From Timema cristinae (lineage: Eukaryota > Arthropoda > Insecta > Phasmatodea > Timematidae): DNA of 64,000 nt. The stretch spans positions 42,109,979 to 42,173,978 of the forward strand of contig JBCFYV010000024.1 of NCBI GenBank assembly GCA_039000515.1, written 5' to 3'. Below, piece by piece: positions 43,720 to 55,700 of the stretch (positions are counted from its first letter, which is position 1; every line of letters begins with the position of its first letter). The notes under the pieces are model-generated. The model was not told where the DNA came from and did no database searches. It saw nothing but the letters and a program-made list of their open reading frames with translations. A program made the translations under genes and the position numbers.

Positions 43720-43955
43720 ATGGGCAGACAAAGGCGTCAGTCTTGTTTTGTCTGGTTTGCTGATGATGAGATGGTTGGAATTATAGACCCCGTCAAAAGC
43801 AATGAGCGTAGTTTTCCCTGAGTAATTTCCCATTCTCACACCACGCAAATGTGGGTATATTTCCTATTAATTCTACCTCCCTCAGCCCTACTTAATTAGT
43901 ATGGTTAAATATGTATTGCCGAAACAGGTAGTAAATGCGCTATAGAAAATACCTA
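43720..43955 (+). mobile_element. SINE-C-like copy with a different head
   Basis: The body and 3' end are C-type (cacgcaaatgtgggtatat, ccgaaacaggtagtaa). The 5' part contains ggcagacaaaggcgtcag and tgtctggtttgctgatg, which recur at 56241-56350, so it may be another head variant. Confidence 0.6.
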
Positions 43956-43965
43956 ATAATCTTAA

Positions 43966-44040
43966 GGGAAGTAAGGTATAATTTAGAGGAAATTTTATCC
44001 ACACTTGCTTAGAGGGAGAGTGGGAAACCAATTGAAGGGT
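43966..44040 (-). mobile_element. SINE-C body fragment, minus strand
   Basis: The segment gaagtaaggtataatttaga, then cttgcttagagggagagtgg and gaaaccaatt, is an inverse C body directly after the preceding plus-strand copy. Confidence 0.55.
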
Positions 44041-44493
44041 GCTGGGGAAAACAAGAGATAGTTTCATTGTAACTCAAATTGGTTGGTGCTTACGCTGTAT
44101 AGATATGGAATTATACATCTCAATAATTTATCACATCTTTATTCAAAATTACGATATTTTAAATAAGGCGGGTAGTAAGATTTATTTGTGTTAAGTTGTT
44201 AAGTTGCAAGGTATGGCGACATCCTTCTATATCTCTGTTTAAAAAGACAACGCAGGTTTGTGAACAGAAACGCACCTGGATGACCACGCCTTTTTTTCTT
44301 TTAGGAAGCTTCGAAAAGGAAATGTTGCTTGATATACCCCTTCAGTGTACGCATCTCTTCACTTTCCTTCCGGGCGAGGAGGCGTGTAGTTGGTGTCTAT
44401 GACATCTTAATCTGTGTTCTAAATCTCACGTGTCAGGAATTATCACGCATATAACGTAATAGTCGGGCTTTTATTAATATATACAACGTGTGA
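44041..44493. other. Unassigned sequence
   Basis: A 68-codon open frame at 44196-44402 has no motif I recognise. No gene is supported. Confidence 0.35.
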
Positions 44494-44636
44494 CCCGCCT
44501 CGGTGGCGTAGTTGGCTAACGCGCTAGTCGTGTTGAGCCCAACTGCTGAGGATGGAGAGATCGAGGTTCGAATCTCGGTCGGGTGAACTGGGGGGTTTTT
44601 ACTAAATGGTTTTCCAATCTACCTCCATATCAAATG
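44494..44636 (+). mobile_element. SINE-A copy 9, 3'-truncated
   Basis: The head (cctcggtggcgtagttggct), B box (gaggttcgaatctcgg) and first body part are highly conserved; the copy stops after acctccatatcaaatg. Confidence 0.88.
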
Positions 44637-44819
44637 TCACCCTAGCGGTGGCGTACAGACATGAATATATCAGGCTAGCTCTTTCAAACGTTACAACATC
44701 TGTTAGACAATCATGAGACCTTTCTAATGCACTTTATATTATGTTTAAAAAAGGCCTTTGCCATATTTAAATTAATTTAAAAAAAAAGTATTTGCTGATA
44801 TCTTTATAACGTTTAAGAT

Positions 44820-44900
44820 ATAAAAGTGTTTGTCCTGGAAAATGTATGAAATGTGACTTTCCTCCTTTTCCCCTCGTACTCTTCAATAGGAATAAACTAC
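44820..44900. repeat. Dispersed repeat R1, copy 2
   Basis: The segments aaaagtgtttgtcctggaaa and ctttcctccttttcccctcg match 7380-7460. Confidence 0.6.
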
Positions 44901-45794
44901 CTTGAATAAACACATCCAAGACTCTGGCCTCAGCCTCCTCGTAACTGTCAAAACCATACCGAGTTAGCTTGATACCTTAATCCTAGTGCCCACCGATGCG
45001 GATAAATAAACATAGATATGTGGATTAAAAAAGTACTTAAAAAAATAAAATACAACTCCGCATTTTACTATTTTATCCAGCCATCTCCTTTCAAACCAAC
45101 CAAGCTTCAAGGTGGAAAGTGGGGGAAGGGGAGGGGGAATAGGGGAGTAGCTTTCCAACGAAACAAGAAATAATGGCAACATAACTCACCTAATTAGTGT
45201 CTGCACTAATTCGAATTAGCCACGAAAGCCTTCGCCTGCTACACGAAGTAAAAACCAATCAATGTTTGGCTGTTGGCCAAAAATTCCTTGGCTCTCTTTA
45301 ACCCCCCTCCCTTTCCCTTTGCCTCTTTTCATCCCCTTTAATTCACCACCCTCCCCCTCCCCATCCCTCATCATTGTACGTAGCCTACTCTGCGTGATTC
45401 GTGAAGACAATTCAAGTCCTGGTGAAGGAATACGGGGTTAGGGGTTTGGGAAACGGGGTGGGTTGACTTCGGAGCTTTAGCCTGCCCTTACCCTCGCGTG
45501 TCATGCCGCCAGGGAGCCGTCCCTTAGTTCACGATAAAAGGCATAGCCACTGAAAAAATATTTTATCACAATTTAAGGTTGAATGACACGGCCTAGATGT
45601 CTTAAGATATTGGGTCTACCATATTATATATTAAAGCACCCTCCTCCTATTTTTATAAATAAGCGTCGGGATATTCTGTCCAAATATATATACTCGTGTA
45701 AATAGTTAAAATAAAATTTATAAATAGTATGGACCTCAAAACAAACTAACTAGACTTCAATATGTATCTAACACACTAAATAAAAATATAAATA
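44901..45794. other. Unassigned; pyrimidine-rich then G-rich patch
   Basis: A C/T-rich tract (45300-45368) precedes a G-rich segment (45430-45470). The motif gtgattcgtgaag near 45394 recurs near 57941 after another C-rich tract. No gene is supported. Confidence 0.4.
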
Positions 45795-46189
45795 CAGTAG
45801 AACATCAATAATAATTCGGACGTCAAAAATCCGGATCGTCGATAATGCGGATCGCCCAGAAAAAATTTTATTTATAAAAATAAATACAGTGGTATGAATA
45901 TCCAAGACATGACCGACAAAAAAAGGTCCGCAACACTTGTTCAAAAAAATTGAGACTTTTTTTATTGTAGATGTTTGCCTTATTATATACCTTCAGAATT
46001 TGTGATATTTATCAACAAATAAAACTATGTGCAAGTTCGTTGTTTAAATAAAGTTAAAATTTCTCTACCCTAACACTGAGTTAAATATTCTCTCTATGCC
46101 TATTTTTCATTTTTGGTATAGGTGTTATATTTTAGAAAATCTGGATTGGGTCGATCATCAATTTAGTACGAACTATCGACGCTCTGCTG
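45795..46189. mobile_element. pogo/Tigger-like MITE
   Basis: The ends are CAGTAGAACATCAATAATAA on the left and the complement of cagcagagcgtcgatagttc on the right, in the style of pogo-like terminal repeats (CAGTAGAACCTC and similar). Subterminal copies of aatgcggatc/gatcatc also fit. TA precedes the left end but not the right. No transposase is present. Confidence 0.6.
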
Positions 46190-46554
46190 TTTATGAAAAT
46201 TAACAAAGTTGAGGCCAAACGAAAAAATCTTGCGCCCAAAAATTGCAGTCTCAATGACGTCGTCACAGTTGACAGTCTAGTAGAAACAACAGGGCCCACC
46301 AGCCTAGCTTAATTTTTTTTTTTTAACTATGTTGTGATAGTGGCCATTAATATATCTAGCAGTGTTGTATTAAAGTTTAGGTCAACTAGCCACGGGCCAA
46401 GAGCGTTAATTGAGAGGTGCCAAAATTCTTCGTGATAAAGAAGCTAACAGAACGAGACAGCAAATTTGTTCAATACTAATACCGCTTGAATATTGTTAAT
46501 ATATCCTGAGTTGGCGAAACATCAAATTTAGTCGTCTGGCACTTGGTGTGAAGC

Positions 46555-46912
46555 TTGACCTTTGCCCCCTTACGCTACTCGTTCACCCTTTGTTACCTCA
46601 TAACAACATCCCAATCATCGCACATCGCTTATTCTTTGTTACCTAAAGCTCACGTATCACCCTTTGTTATCTCACAAACATCCTCCACCTTTGAACTCTC
46701 AAGCCCATTGCTTATTCTTTGATGCCTCACACTCGCCGACCACCCTTTGTTATTTGACAATAACCGCCCATCTTTTGTATTCTCACGTACACGCCTTTGT
46801 TACCTCACTCTTACTGATCTGATCGTCCTTTGTTATCTCACAGCTATCTCCAACCTTTTATATACTCACGCTCATCATTTATCATTTGTTTAGCTCACTC
46901 TCTCTCTCTTTG
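46555..46912. repeat. Degenerate 27-28-base minisatellite
   Basis: About a dozen units share the core ccctttgttayctcac, spaced mostly 27 or 28 bases apart. Units vary by substitution and small indels. The plus strand is C/T-rich. Confidence 0.8.
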
Positions 46913-46931
46913 TAACCTTTTTACGTCTAGC

Positions 46932-47228
46932 GTGGCGACCTGCTGGTCTAGGGGTAAGGTGTCGGACTTCTGTGCTGGGTGTCCGGGTTCAATCCTCGGT
47001 CCCGGCAAAGATTTATCTGATTACCAAACCCTTCCTTCACCTCTGACAAGACACAACTTGTGAATGTGAGAAATGCCAGGGCTCCATCGTGGTTCGGATT
47101 CCACGTTAAACTGTAGGTCTTCCATTTCATCTCACAATCATCCTATCATTACATATTCGCGTAAGTGTGTACAACCCGAACGGGTAGTAATACGCGGTGC
47201 TAGTAATAATAATAATAATAATAATAAT
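46932..47228 (+). mobile_element. SINE-B copy 12 (intermediate internal variant)
   Basis: This is a full-length copy with a (TAA)n tail. Its internal variant (gacaagacacaacttgtgaa) lies between the long and short subtypes. Only a short ttacg is shared by the flanks. Confidence 0.9.
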
Positions 47229-48316
47229 TTACGCCTTACACTTGGATAGCATCATGAATCGGTAGTAATATCTCGTATCTTTTCCAAATAACCCCCTAAG
47301 ATTTAGCTAAGTTTGTATCAATGAGTTGTGCAAACGTGACTTTTATGTTCGGGATCGTAACTTGTAGTTGAGAATAGATATATTTTTGTGTGTCAAGTCA
47401 CAGATATGGACTGAAAATCAACATTTTGGAACCAGTCTTCTAAAATATTGAAATTGTGTGTTTCATCAAAACAGTTAAATTATATAAATTAATTAGTATC
47501 AGGCCTATACATTATTTGTGGAAAAAATAATATACACCACGTCATTTTAAACCTCTTAATTAGATGAAAGAGATCAGCATTTTTTAAATCTGTAGACTTT
47601 TTTTTTTACTTTTCACTATTGTTTTGGTAAAGTTTACAGGTTGTGAAGCTTAGGCACAGAATTCGTTTTCGAGGAGGTGAATTAAGATTGGAATGCACTC
47701 ACTTAGAGCCTGAATACTGTACAAAACCTGACCTGGGGTGTTAGGAAACAAAGAGACAAGGTTTTAGTGCTGTAAAGTAGTTCTTTGCACTAATGTGTAC
47801 TTTTTAAAATCTCATGGTGAACACGCTAAGTCAAAGGTTTACAACTCGTGGCCAGTGGTAACTTTTTTTTTTTTTTTGCATCCCACTGGCTTTTGAAAAT
47901 TATAAAATTATTTCAAGAGAAAAAAATTACAAATAAAAAATAATATATATTGATTTAATCAACCAATAAAATAAATATATATTTTATTTACGTATATTTT
48001 GTTATTTCATGAAAGATTTTTGCTTTTTACGCGAAGGAAAGTATTACGTTTTTATACAAATCTACTTTGAACCAGGAAATGATAACTATAGTAGAGAAGA
48101 AAAATGGCTTATGAAACAACAAAGAACATACTTCACGAGAAATCTGAAACTTCACCTGTTGGAGAGAGCCCTAATCCCTAGTGTGAGGTTAAGTGTATAA
48201 GAATGAGCTAATAACGATATTTTAATATTATTCAATCAGAATATTGTTGGTACAGTATATCGGCCCACGATCCAACATAGACAGAAACTTTGGCCCTTGG
48301 ACATAAAAAGTTGAAG
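47229..48316. other. Unassigned AT-rich sequence
   Basis: No supported gene or named repeat is visible; there is a T-run near 47863. Confidence 0.45.
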
Positions 48317-48639
48317 ACAAGGGCCGTAACCACCAATAATTTCAGGGGAGGGGGTGTTTGTTGGGCACATCCCCAATTGCGGAAAGCTATACAACAAATT
48401 CTAAATGATAAACAGTTCTATAAGCTTTCTGAATTGTTTTTTATGGCAACATAGCTCCCTCCCCCAACTGCTGAAGGCTAGGAGCTATCTGAAGTGCGTT
48501 TTATGGTAACACAGCCCCCTAATTTGTACTTGTACCTTAATTTTGATATTGTTTGAATCATAAATAAAGCCATATATGTTTTGTTCATAAAATTCTAGGG
48601 GGTTTTGAACCTCCAAACCTCCCCGGACTACGGCCTTGT
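48317..48639. mobile_element. Short TIR element with acaaggccgta ends
   Basis: The left end is acaagggccgtaaccacc and the right end is ggactacggccttgt, inverted. Inside, a segment ending ttttatggcaacatagc is repeated about 65 bases later (ttttatggtaacacagc). The superfamily is unknown. Confidence 0.6.
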
Positions 48640-48817
48640 TGAAGGCCCCTGCGCTAATTAATCAAGTTACTCAATGGTGATACCTACTTGAAGGAAAATT
48701 TCCTAGAACTGTGATATTTATTATGGAAATGAAATTCTTAAAACATTAAGATAACTAAATCCATCTTGAAATCTCTTCAAATGTTCTGTTAATGGACTTA
48801 AGAGTGTTTTTTTTCTA

Positions 48818-49062
48818 TCAACACGTCTTAGAACTCGTTTGGGTTCTACGCTAATGTATAAATTACGTTAGTGGTTTTAGGGATAAGAGAAGTTATATTT
48901 ATAGGTAGTGTACCCACATTTGCTTGGCAGAAGAGTGGAATACCATTTTGAAAAAAAACTCTCAGCACACCCAACCGAGATTCGAACCTCAATCTCCCCG
49001 TCCTCTGCAGTCTAGTCTACTGATAAGAGTGGCGCGTTATACAACATGGCCACCTAAGCGGG
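48818..49062 (-). mobile_element. SINE-C copy, minus strand
   Basis: The 3' module (aacacgtcttagaactcg), body (gtggaataccattttgaaa), B-box complement (gagattcgaacctcaatctc) and head (acatggccacctaagcggg) are present. Confidence 0.84.
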
Positions 49063-49340
49063 TAGTATTAAAAATTAAATGGTTTTGTCGGTTTCTAAGG
49101 AAAGTTTGCTTGATCAATGTTTAAAAAAAAAATTCTCTCTTGGCTGCGTTATTTCACCTGTAATGTCGTTGAAAATGGAATAAGTTCACCTTTTCAATGT
49201 TTTTTTAATTATAAAACTCCAGATTGACGTTTTTAAATCCAATAGAATTTTCACTTTTATTTTGGCATCGACAATATTTTGAAATATCAAATCCCTTTTC
49301 AAATATGTGAAACGTCTGAATGGGTCCGATAGGTGGACTA

Positions 49341-49690
49341 CTTAAAGAGGGATGGTAGTGAACGCCAGCTAAGGTAGTGTTTTTGCAGTTTTTATATAAA
49401 AAAAAATGTTTTCTGTAAAAATAAATAAAGTATTGCTCAAGGAGAAACATTAGAGTTTAATTTTCTTCACATGATGATATCAACAGTTGTTGAATATCTG
49501 TCATGAACATAGCGTCATTAGACGACAAAAAAATTTTAATGAAGGGAAAATGTTGTCATTAAATTTCGGGTTACCCTTGACAGATATTCAAATAATCTTG
49601 ATATCGCCATGTGAAGAAAATTAAACTCTGTTTATGCTGGAGACATATTTCATTTATTTTAACAGAAAACAAATTGTTTGTTATAAAATC
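49341..49690. mobile_element. FB1 foldback element, copy d
   Basis: A complete left arm (cttaaagagggatggtag, ttgcagtttttatataaa, gctcaaggagaaacatta), centre (ttgaatatctgtcatgaac) and inner right arm (ccatgtgaagaaaattaaac, gctggagacatattt) are present. It is cut by LINE-1 sequence at about 49690. Confidence 0.8.
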
Positions 49691-49840
49691 GATCCTCGAT
49701 CTAGTTTCCTTGGCTCACAGTAGGCATCCTTTGTCAACAGACTTTTCAGGTAGTTAAACTGCTCAATGCTTTCCAACTCCTGGTTTCTAATTTTGATTTT
49801 CAGCGTCTTTTTATATTTTGAAATCCCCCCCATCACTTTT
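49684..49840 (-). pseudogene. LINE-1 reverse transcriptase fragment
   Basis: The minus-strand frame reads HQKVMGGISKYKK, LKIKIRNQELESIEQFNYLK, SLLTKDAYCE, then diverges. This matches the KVM..., LKIKI..., F.YLGS-type region just upstream of the part kept at 40541. It sits between FB1 copy d and an (AC)n run. Confidence 0.7.
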
Positions 49841-49871
49841 TGGTGACAAAAAGAAACAGTGTGTTGTATGT

Positions 49872-49895
49872 ACACACACACACACACACACACAC
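49872..49895. repeat. (AC)n microsatellite
   Basis: An uninterrupted AC run. Confidence 0.95.
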
Positions 49896-49922
49896 GTTTA
49901 TATAATCCCTTAATTTGTTTTC

Positions 49923-49998
49923 CCCTTTTGAAAATATTAATGGGGGGGCCTCATAGCATCCGTAGCCCGGGGGCCTACAACGTCTTAATCCGGCCCTG
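49923..49998 (-). mobile_element. DNA-transposon end (hAT-type, tentative)
   Basis: On the minus strand it starts cagggccggattaagacg, then ctacggatgctatgaggccc. This terminal pattern is familiar from widespread animal non-autonomous elements. The other end was not found. Confidence 0.45.
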
Positions 49999-50585
49999 AC
50001 TCCGACATAAACTTTGTGCGAGCTTAGCGCTCCGGAGGTATCAACCTTGCAGTGTTTCATGAACCAGTCAAGTGATTGCGTGTCTAGACTTAGTCTTTCG
50101 TTCACCATGGCAGTGTAAAAAAGAAAATATGAAGACGCCCTGAATTCCCTCACGTTACCTACAAAATATCGTTTTATAGAAGGAAGTTTACCGACAATTT
50201 CAGCCTCTAAACGTTCTTGGATATTAAGGTTTCGTTAATGGCACGGAATTTGTTATGAGTCGTAAAAAAAAAATTACTGCTTTAGGTTATGTGAAGGTTA
50301 AAACTGCGCTTAATATGTGGTTCTTCTTATTACTTACACATAATAACGGACAAAAAATACACATTATGTTGTACAAAATAAGTTGGTCTTCATAAAAACC
50401 CAATATTAAAACGTAAAAAAGGTTTGTTAGGGAATAATAATAAAATACGGTAGAATATTTAATAAAAATTGCTGTGTTAATTTTGACACTATTTAATGGT
50501 TGTCTACGTAGTAAAAAAAAGCACAAGCTTGATATTTGAGTTTAATAACCAAGCTGACATTATTGTTCATAACAAGCTTATCAAC
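49999..50585. other. Unassigned sequence
   Basis: A 106-codon minus-strand open frame ends at 49833 and starts at 50153, running through repeat ends and an (AC)n run; it is not supported as a gene. Confidence 0.35.
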
Positions 50586-50730
50586 CTTTAAGGTTGAGTG
50601 GAACAGAAGGGTGAGTTAAGGTCCATATTTTTACAATAAAAATATTTTTGACAAAAATAAATAAAATTTTGCTTTATAAAGTAATCGTACATTTAGTTTA
50701 GTTTCATAAAAAAACACATTTTAGTGGTGT
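50586..50730. mobile_element. FB1 left arm only (copy f)
   Basis: It starts ctttaaggttgagtgg and holds tatttttacaataaaaatat, tttgacaaaaataaataaaa, tttgctttataaag and a ttagtttagtttc segment. The right arm is absent. Confidence 0.55.
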
Positions 50731-51193
50731 TATGGTCTAAGTTACAGGTTGGAGCATATTTTCAATGTAGCCACGGGTGTGGTGGATGAGAAATAATGAT
50801 TCGCCCCACCATGTAAATAAAAAGAGAGAGAGACTACGTTGTTCAATTGAACATTTAAAACAACACACGCTGTTTGAACAAGTTTATTCAAAACATGTAC
50901 ACTTTAACTATTCTGTTATAACTGCCTCAGATGCAAATGATGAAAACTGTTCAGATTGAAAATGTAAGACAACTAATTGCAAAATTTTACAATATTTTTT
51001 TCTCTGACAAGTTGCAGAAACATTGTTTAAAATATGAACTCAATGAACTTGTGGAATGCTTAAAATGATAATGAAGGAAATATCAAGTTACAACCGGCAT
51101 ACGCCATCAGGAAAAAGTTTATTTTACTGTGGTAGCTTGTAAATCATATTACTCCACACTTTTATGGCCAATTCACCACTTGTGGCGATATTG

Positions 51194-51412
51194 GTGACAG
51201 GGTCGTCAATTTGGGTCTAGTCGTCACTCTCACTATATATTATAGTACCGATGACTGGGAGATCGGGGTTTTATTCCGGTGGGTGTACTTAAAGGTTTTT
51301 TTTACCATGAAAAGTGGAGACACTTTCTCTAAATTCAGCCTTCATAATCCTTAACTCATTAATGTAATTAGTACATAGGCGTATAACCCAAACGGGTAAT
51401 ATGACTCCATAT
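51194..51412 (+). mobile_element. SINE-C copy, diverged
   Basis: The head is ggtctagtcgtcactctcac, with gatgactgggagatcgggg, a body with deletions, and the 3' module (gtataacccaaacgggtaat). Confidence 0.72.
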
Positions 51413-51469
51413 TCTTTTTTTTTTCTAAAGCAATTTTTTTTAGTTTCTGCTTAGAATTGTATCAGGAAT

Positions 51470-51620
51470 ATTTCTATTCATTTAAAAAGTTTCTATTCAA
51501 GTGCAACTATGCCATTGACAAATATCTAAAAATAATAATTGTTTGAAATTAAACTAAACAATACAAACTGAAGCAATGTTTTATTTCTTTTGGCCAAAAA
51601 ATAACCGTTGCAGATGTTTA
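51470..51620. mobile_element. FB1 fragment (copy h)
   Basis: The segment ccattgacaaatatctaaaa, then gaagcaatgttttatttct and ttttggccaaaaaataacc, is FB1 centre plus right arm. Confidence 0.5.
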
Positions 51621-51790
51621 CTGTGATGGTCAATAATTACGCTAACCAATTCATGCTTCAACTGTCCCAAAACTGACAGCTCCCTAAAATAATTCTTATG
51701 GAAGATGTATCATGGCAGAGGCTATAACATCCCTTTTATTTAGGGTTCAATAATTTTTTAGGCTGCTGAATATTGTACCAGACATCACAC

Positions 51791-51814
51791 AACACACACA
51801 CACACACACACACA
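51791..51814. repeat. (AC)n microsatellite
   Basis: An AC run of about 12 units. Confidence 0.95.
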
Positions 51815-52307
51815 ACCATCTCCTGACATAATAGGTTCTCTCCAAAATGCACGAGTATTTAACACACATAGAATTTTCGTGTGATAATAGCTGATAGTAT
51901 GCCGTTTAGTTCAATGAGTAGTTTTTTTAATCCAGACATGTTATTTTAAATTCAGGGCACCAAACTCTTACTATCCAAAGTCCAATGGGTTGATATAGGT
52001 AGGGGAATTCCCAAACATAAAAATTAAAAGGACAAATATATAATGGCTACCTCTAATTGTGTTAATGAGCTTTTCAATTTATTATCATATGTTACTGAAC
52101 AGTTTGTTGCTAAACAACGCAAAGTAAAGCATTAGTACAAATGAGCTTTTCGAAAGCCTTTTTACTTCTAAGATGGCTAAACAGTAGTTATTATAAAAGG
52201 TGAAATATGGGAGCCAGCTGTGATTTTGTATTAATATGATGTTACTCGCTTATAGATATAATAGGATAATATACTTCGTAAAAATACAAAGAATCTAAAG
52301 GAATTCA

Positions 52308-52715
52308 AGGGCCAACTTCATAGACTGAACACCCCAAGTGCAGTGCCATAATTAAATACAGGATGACACCTACCTAGAACCGAATGGAATGGGTCATTCT
52401 CTAACAGTCTGGTCTAGGTACAGTAGCCCCATGGCTTCTTTGGTGCTGACTGACAGCTGACAGCTTTGAAGAGTTACCAGACTATATTATGTATCCCTAC
52501 GCCGAACCATATGATCTGCAAAAACATGTGTTTAGCAGCTGTCACTTCTGACAGTCAACATTTAGGTATATACCTAAATGTTGACTGTCAGAAGTCAGCT
52601 GTGAGCTGTTAGTCAGCACCAAAGAAGCCACGGGGCTACTGTAGGTGTTTTCTTGTATTTAGTATAGCGCCGAACTTGAGGCGTGCGAGGTCTGGTTATG
52701 AAACTGGCCTTTAAC
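52308..52715. mobile_element. Foldback element with nested palindromes
   Basis: Three layers of inverted repeats are centred on the same point. The outer arms are gggccaacttcatag (left) and ctggttatgaaactggcc (right). The middle arms are cagtagccccatggcttctt (52421) and aagaagccacggggctactg (ending 52641). The centre is a perfect palindrome at 52544-52595 around acctaaatgttgactgtcag. It is non-coding and the family is unknown. Confidence 0.75.
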
Positions 52716-52888
52716 ATTAGACTATACTGACACATGAATTTTATATCAACTTCCATTGTGACTTACAACATACAGAGGATATAATGATACTTTTAATTAA
52801 GTTAGTGAAGAAACTCATCTTCAACCACATGCTAAGGTACGAGTAGCTAAACATGTAGGTAACGCAGCTGTGGATTAATACAGCTTAT

Positions 52889-53190
52889 TATTTTATTTTA
52901 TTTTATTTTTATTTTTTATTTTATTTTTATTTTTATTTTTTAGCACCACGTCTAACTCGTTCCGGTTAGACGCTTTTGTACTTATTACGTTAGTGGTTTT
53001 ATGGATTAGGAAGGTTATATATGAGAGAATATGCACCCGCATTTGCGTGATGATAAAGTGGGGGGGGGGAACTATTTTGGAAAAACCAACCTCGGTACAC
53101 CGACTGTGATTTGAACTTTAATCTTCCCGTCATCGCCAGTCTAGTTTAACACTAGAGTTGCGCGTTAGCCCATGTGGCTACCGAAGCGGG
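52889..53190 (-). mobile_element. SINE-C copy with (TTTTA)n tail
   Basis: The tail has become a TTTTA-type run (52889-52941). The 3' module (agcaccacgtctaactcg), a body with a G run (gtggggggggggaac), the B-box complement and head (atgtggctaccgaagcgggt) follow. Confidence 0.84.
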
Positions 53191-53261
53191 TGATAATATG
53201 GTTCATACTAGCGTTACTGAGTTTACTTTGTATGTAAATGTAAACTAATGTAATTCCAGAG

Positions 53262-53515
53262 CCTTTTTTTTTATAGGTCCTACCATTTAGCCACAAGAGC
53301 CCTTCAAAAAAGGGTCCGCACTGACTTTAAAGTTGCTCCGCCATTTTGAATTTTTTTCGGCGGTTAAATTTTTTTATTTTTAACTTTTTGGAATTTTCCC
53401 GTCGGTTACAGTCTAGAAGATATAAGTTTGCCAAATTTCAAGTTTTTAGCTCATCTCTAAGTGAGTAAACATAATGTCAGTGAGTGAGTCAGCCATGTGG
53501 CTTTATAGTAGTATA
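53262..53515 (-). mobile_element. Helitron-like fragment, copy 2
   Basis: This is the inverse of the 22640 copy: on the minus strand, actactataaagccacatgg, ctgactcactcactgacatt, aaaacttgaaatttggcaaa, gtcagtgcggaccc and ggctcttgtggctaaatgg. Confidence 0.6.
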
Positions 53516-53799
53516 AAAATATGAATGTCCATGCTAAATTCTTAGTAACTAGAAGACGTTATACTGTAGAACCTACAAGATATCGATAAAGAGAGAGTGT
53601 TGTGAATACCAGACTTCATGAGGTTGGTGTAGAGGGTGTGGAAAATTTTACAAAATTGAATATTTTCAATTATTATATCTGTAAAATTTCAACTGATTAA
53701 ATGGAACTAATGTAATAGAGAGATCCTAAAATGTCAACGTTTATACTTAAGATTAATTTCTCATAGATTCGATAACACCGGAAACACCATCAAATGATA

Positions 53800-54045
53800 T
53801 TTGTTGGCCGCATAGTCTATCGCGCTACTCTCGCAATAGACTAGACTGCCGATGATAGGGAGATTGGTGTTCGATCCCAGTCGGGTACACTGAAGAAGGT
53901 TTTCCTAAATTGTTTTCCACTCTCACTCTACGCAAATGTGGATGCGATTCCTTTAAATTCAACTTTCACCATCCATAACACATTAACTAATTAGTACGTA
54001 GGCGTATATCTCGAACGAGTAGTAAGACACTGTGCTAAAAAAAAA
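53800..54045 (+). mobile_element. SINE-C copy
   Basis: The head is tgttggccgcatagtctatc, the B box is tggtgttcgatcccagtcgg, and the body and 3' module (tctcgaacgagtagtaagac) lead to an A-rich tail. Confidence 0.86.
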
Positions 54046-55700
54046 GTAGTAAAGAAACGAATGCGATCCTTTGTAGAGCCGTTATGTTCATAAATAATTC
54101 TTCAATTTCGTATCATCAACTAAAATAATGTTAAGGTTGACCTGACATTTGTCTCCCCTCCTATCCGCCATGATTTATATCCACCACTACCCCACCTCTG
54201 TACCCCCTCCCCCTTATTTATAACCCACTCATCTCTTAACACACTAGATTTTGAAGTATAAGAGGTTCTAGGTGCCACCTTTACAATTTAATCGCTCCAC
54301 TCAAGCCGCCAATACAGAAATTTTTCCGATTCAAAAGTTCCCGGAAAATTTTAATTTCTAGTACGTAGAGACACTAGAAGCAGGGAATGTTAACATGAAA
54401 CGGGATTCAATTTGTGAAGCGTCAATTAAATAACTTGTTTGCCTTTGAAGTACAATTGATGCTAATTATGATCACAAATGACAACAGTTCTCTAGACAGA
54501 AACTTTAGCTCATGATTTATTGCATTTCAATGGAAATGAGAATAGAATAAATAAGATACGTTACATTACATATTGTATACGTAGATAGGCTTATTGTTTT
54601 TTGGAGAGAAATAAGTTCAATTCAAATCAAGAGGTGTTTTTTTTTCATTCGCGTGTATCACAAATTGATATGTAGTAATTGGCCACCGGATCATTCCTGA
54701 AAGCTTAGTAAAAGTCAAATAAATAAAGAAAATATGAAATATAATTAAAGTCATGACCTTTGGGTCCCGTGTCCCGATTTTCATTTCACCACTTGATTGG
54801 ATTTAAGAGTAATTTACTGATATTTTTTTATTTTTTTTTTTTCTCGATCCCTTGTGGAGAGAAGTATCGTGTTCGTCAAAAATCTCAAAAAGCTATATTT
54901 TGATAAATGTCGACGTTTCATAATCTGAAACAGAAAAATAATTTCTCGCGATGCCGTTTCTCTGAGCAAGTTTACGTGTGTGTCTGTATTTTGGCCTACA
55001 CCCTAAACCGTTTTACCAATCTGGCTGAAACTTGGTAAATAGGGTTTTAATTTAGTTCCCTTGAGGGATTATACATCTATCCGACAATTAAAGTTAACTA
55101 CTGAGGGGGAAAAAAGACAAGAAGAAAATATTTTCTCTAAATTCACTATTAACAATTTTTATAACAGTTTGTATCCAGGCATAAACTTTACAAATAAAAT
55201 GGCCATTCTCGTTTTCCCATGAAAATGAGTTTAAGGGCACTTTATTAAAACAGATATTTACAATTTTGATCATTTATCCACAAATATTTGAGATACGAAA
55301 TAACTTTTCGTTGTAAAGATTGAGTACGATTCAGAATTAAAATATTTTATTTGAAATTTATTTTTATAAAACCAATAGTTTCTGAGCTATAAACAAATTT
55401 AAATATATATTTTTTACGGAGTAGAATGTTTTTGCAAACTTATATATAATTGCGTGTCACAAATCCTACAAGATTTATAAACTTCTCTATTGAGATAAAA
55501 AAAAAAAGATAGTACGTCTGTGTGGTTCACCATATCATTTTTTTTTAAATCTGATTCTAAAATAAAATTGTCTAAATTAGGAAGTGTGCTACGATTGTGT
55601 CGTACCATTTATTGTATACAAAGTTTCTGGCGTTTGCTTTATGTAAGAGCACTGAGGTGCTGTGAATTATCCAACACTTATCAACCAGTGTGAGGCATAA
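54046..55700. other. Unassigned AT-rich sequence
   Basis: No gene is supported. At 54960-55060 a segment (accaatctggctgaaacttgg) resembles other arthropod repeat ends, but no family boundary is visible. Confidence 0.4.

Noticed and set aside
49833..50153. Minus-strand open frame of 106 codons
   Set aside because: It passes through an (AC)n run and a DNA-transposon end; only the LINE-1 part below 49840 is recognisable.
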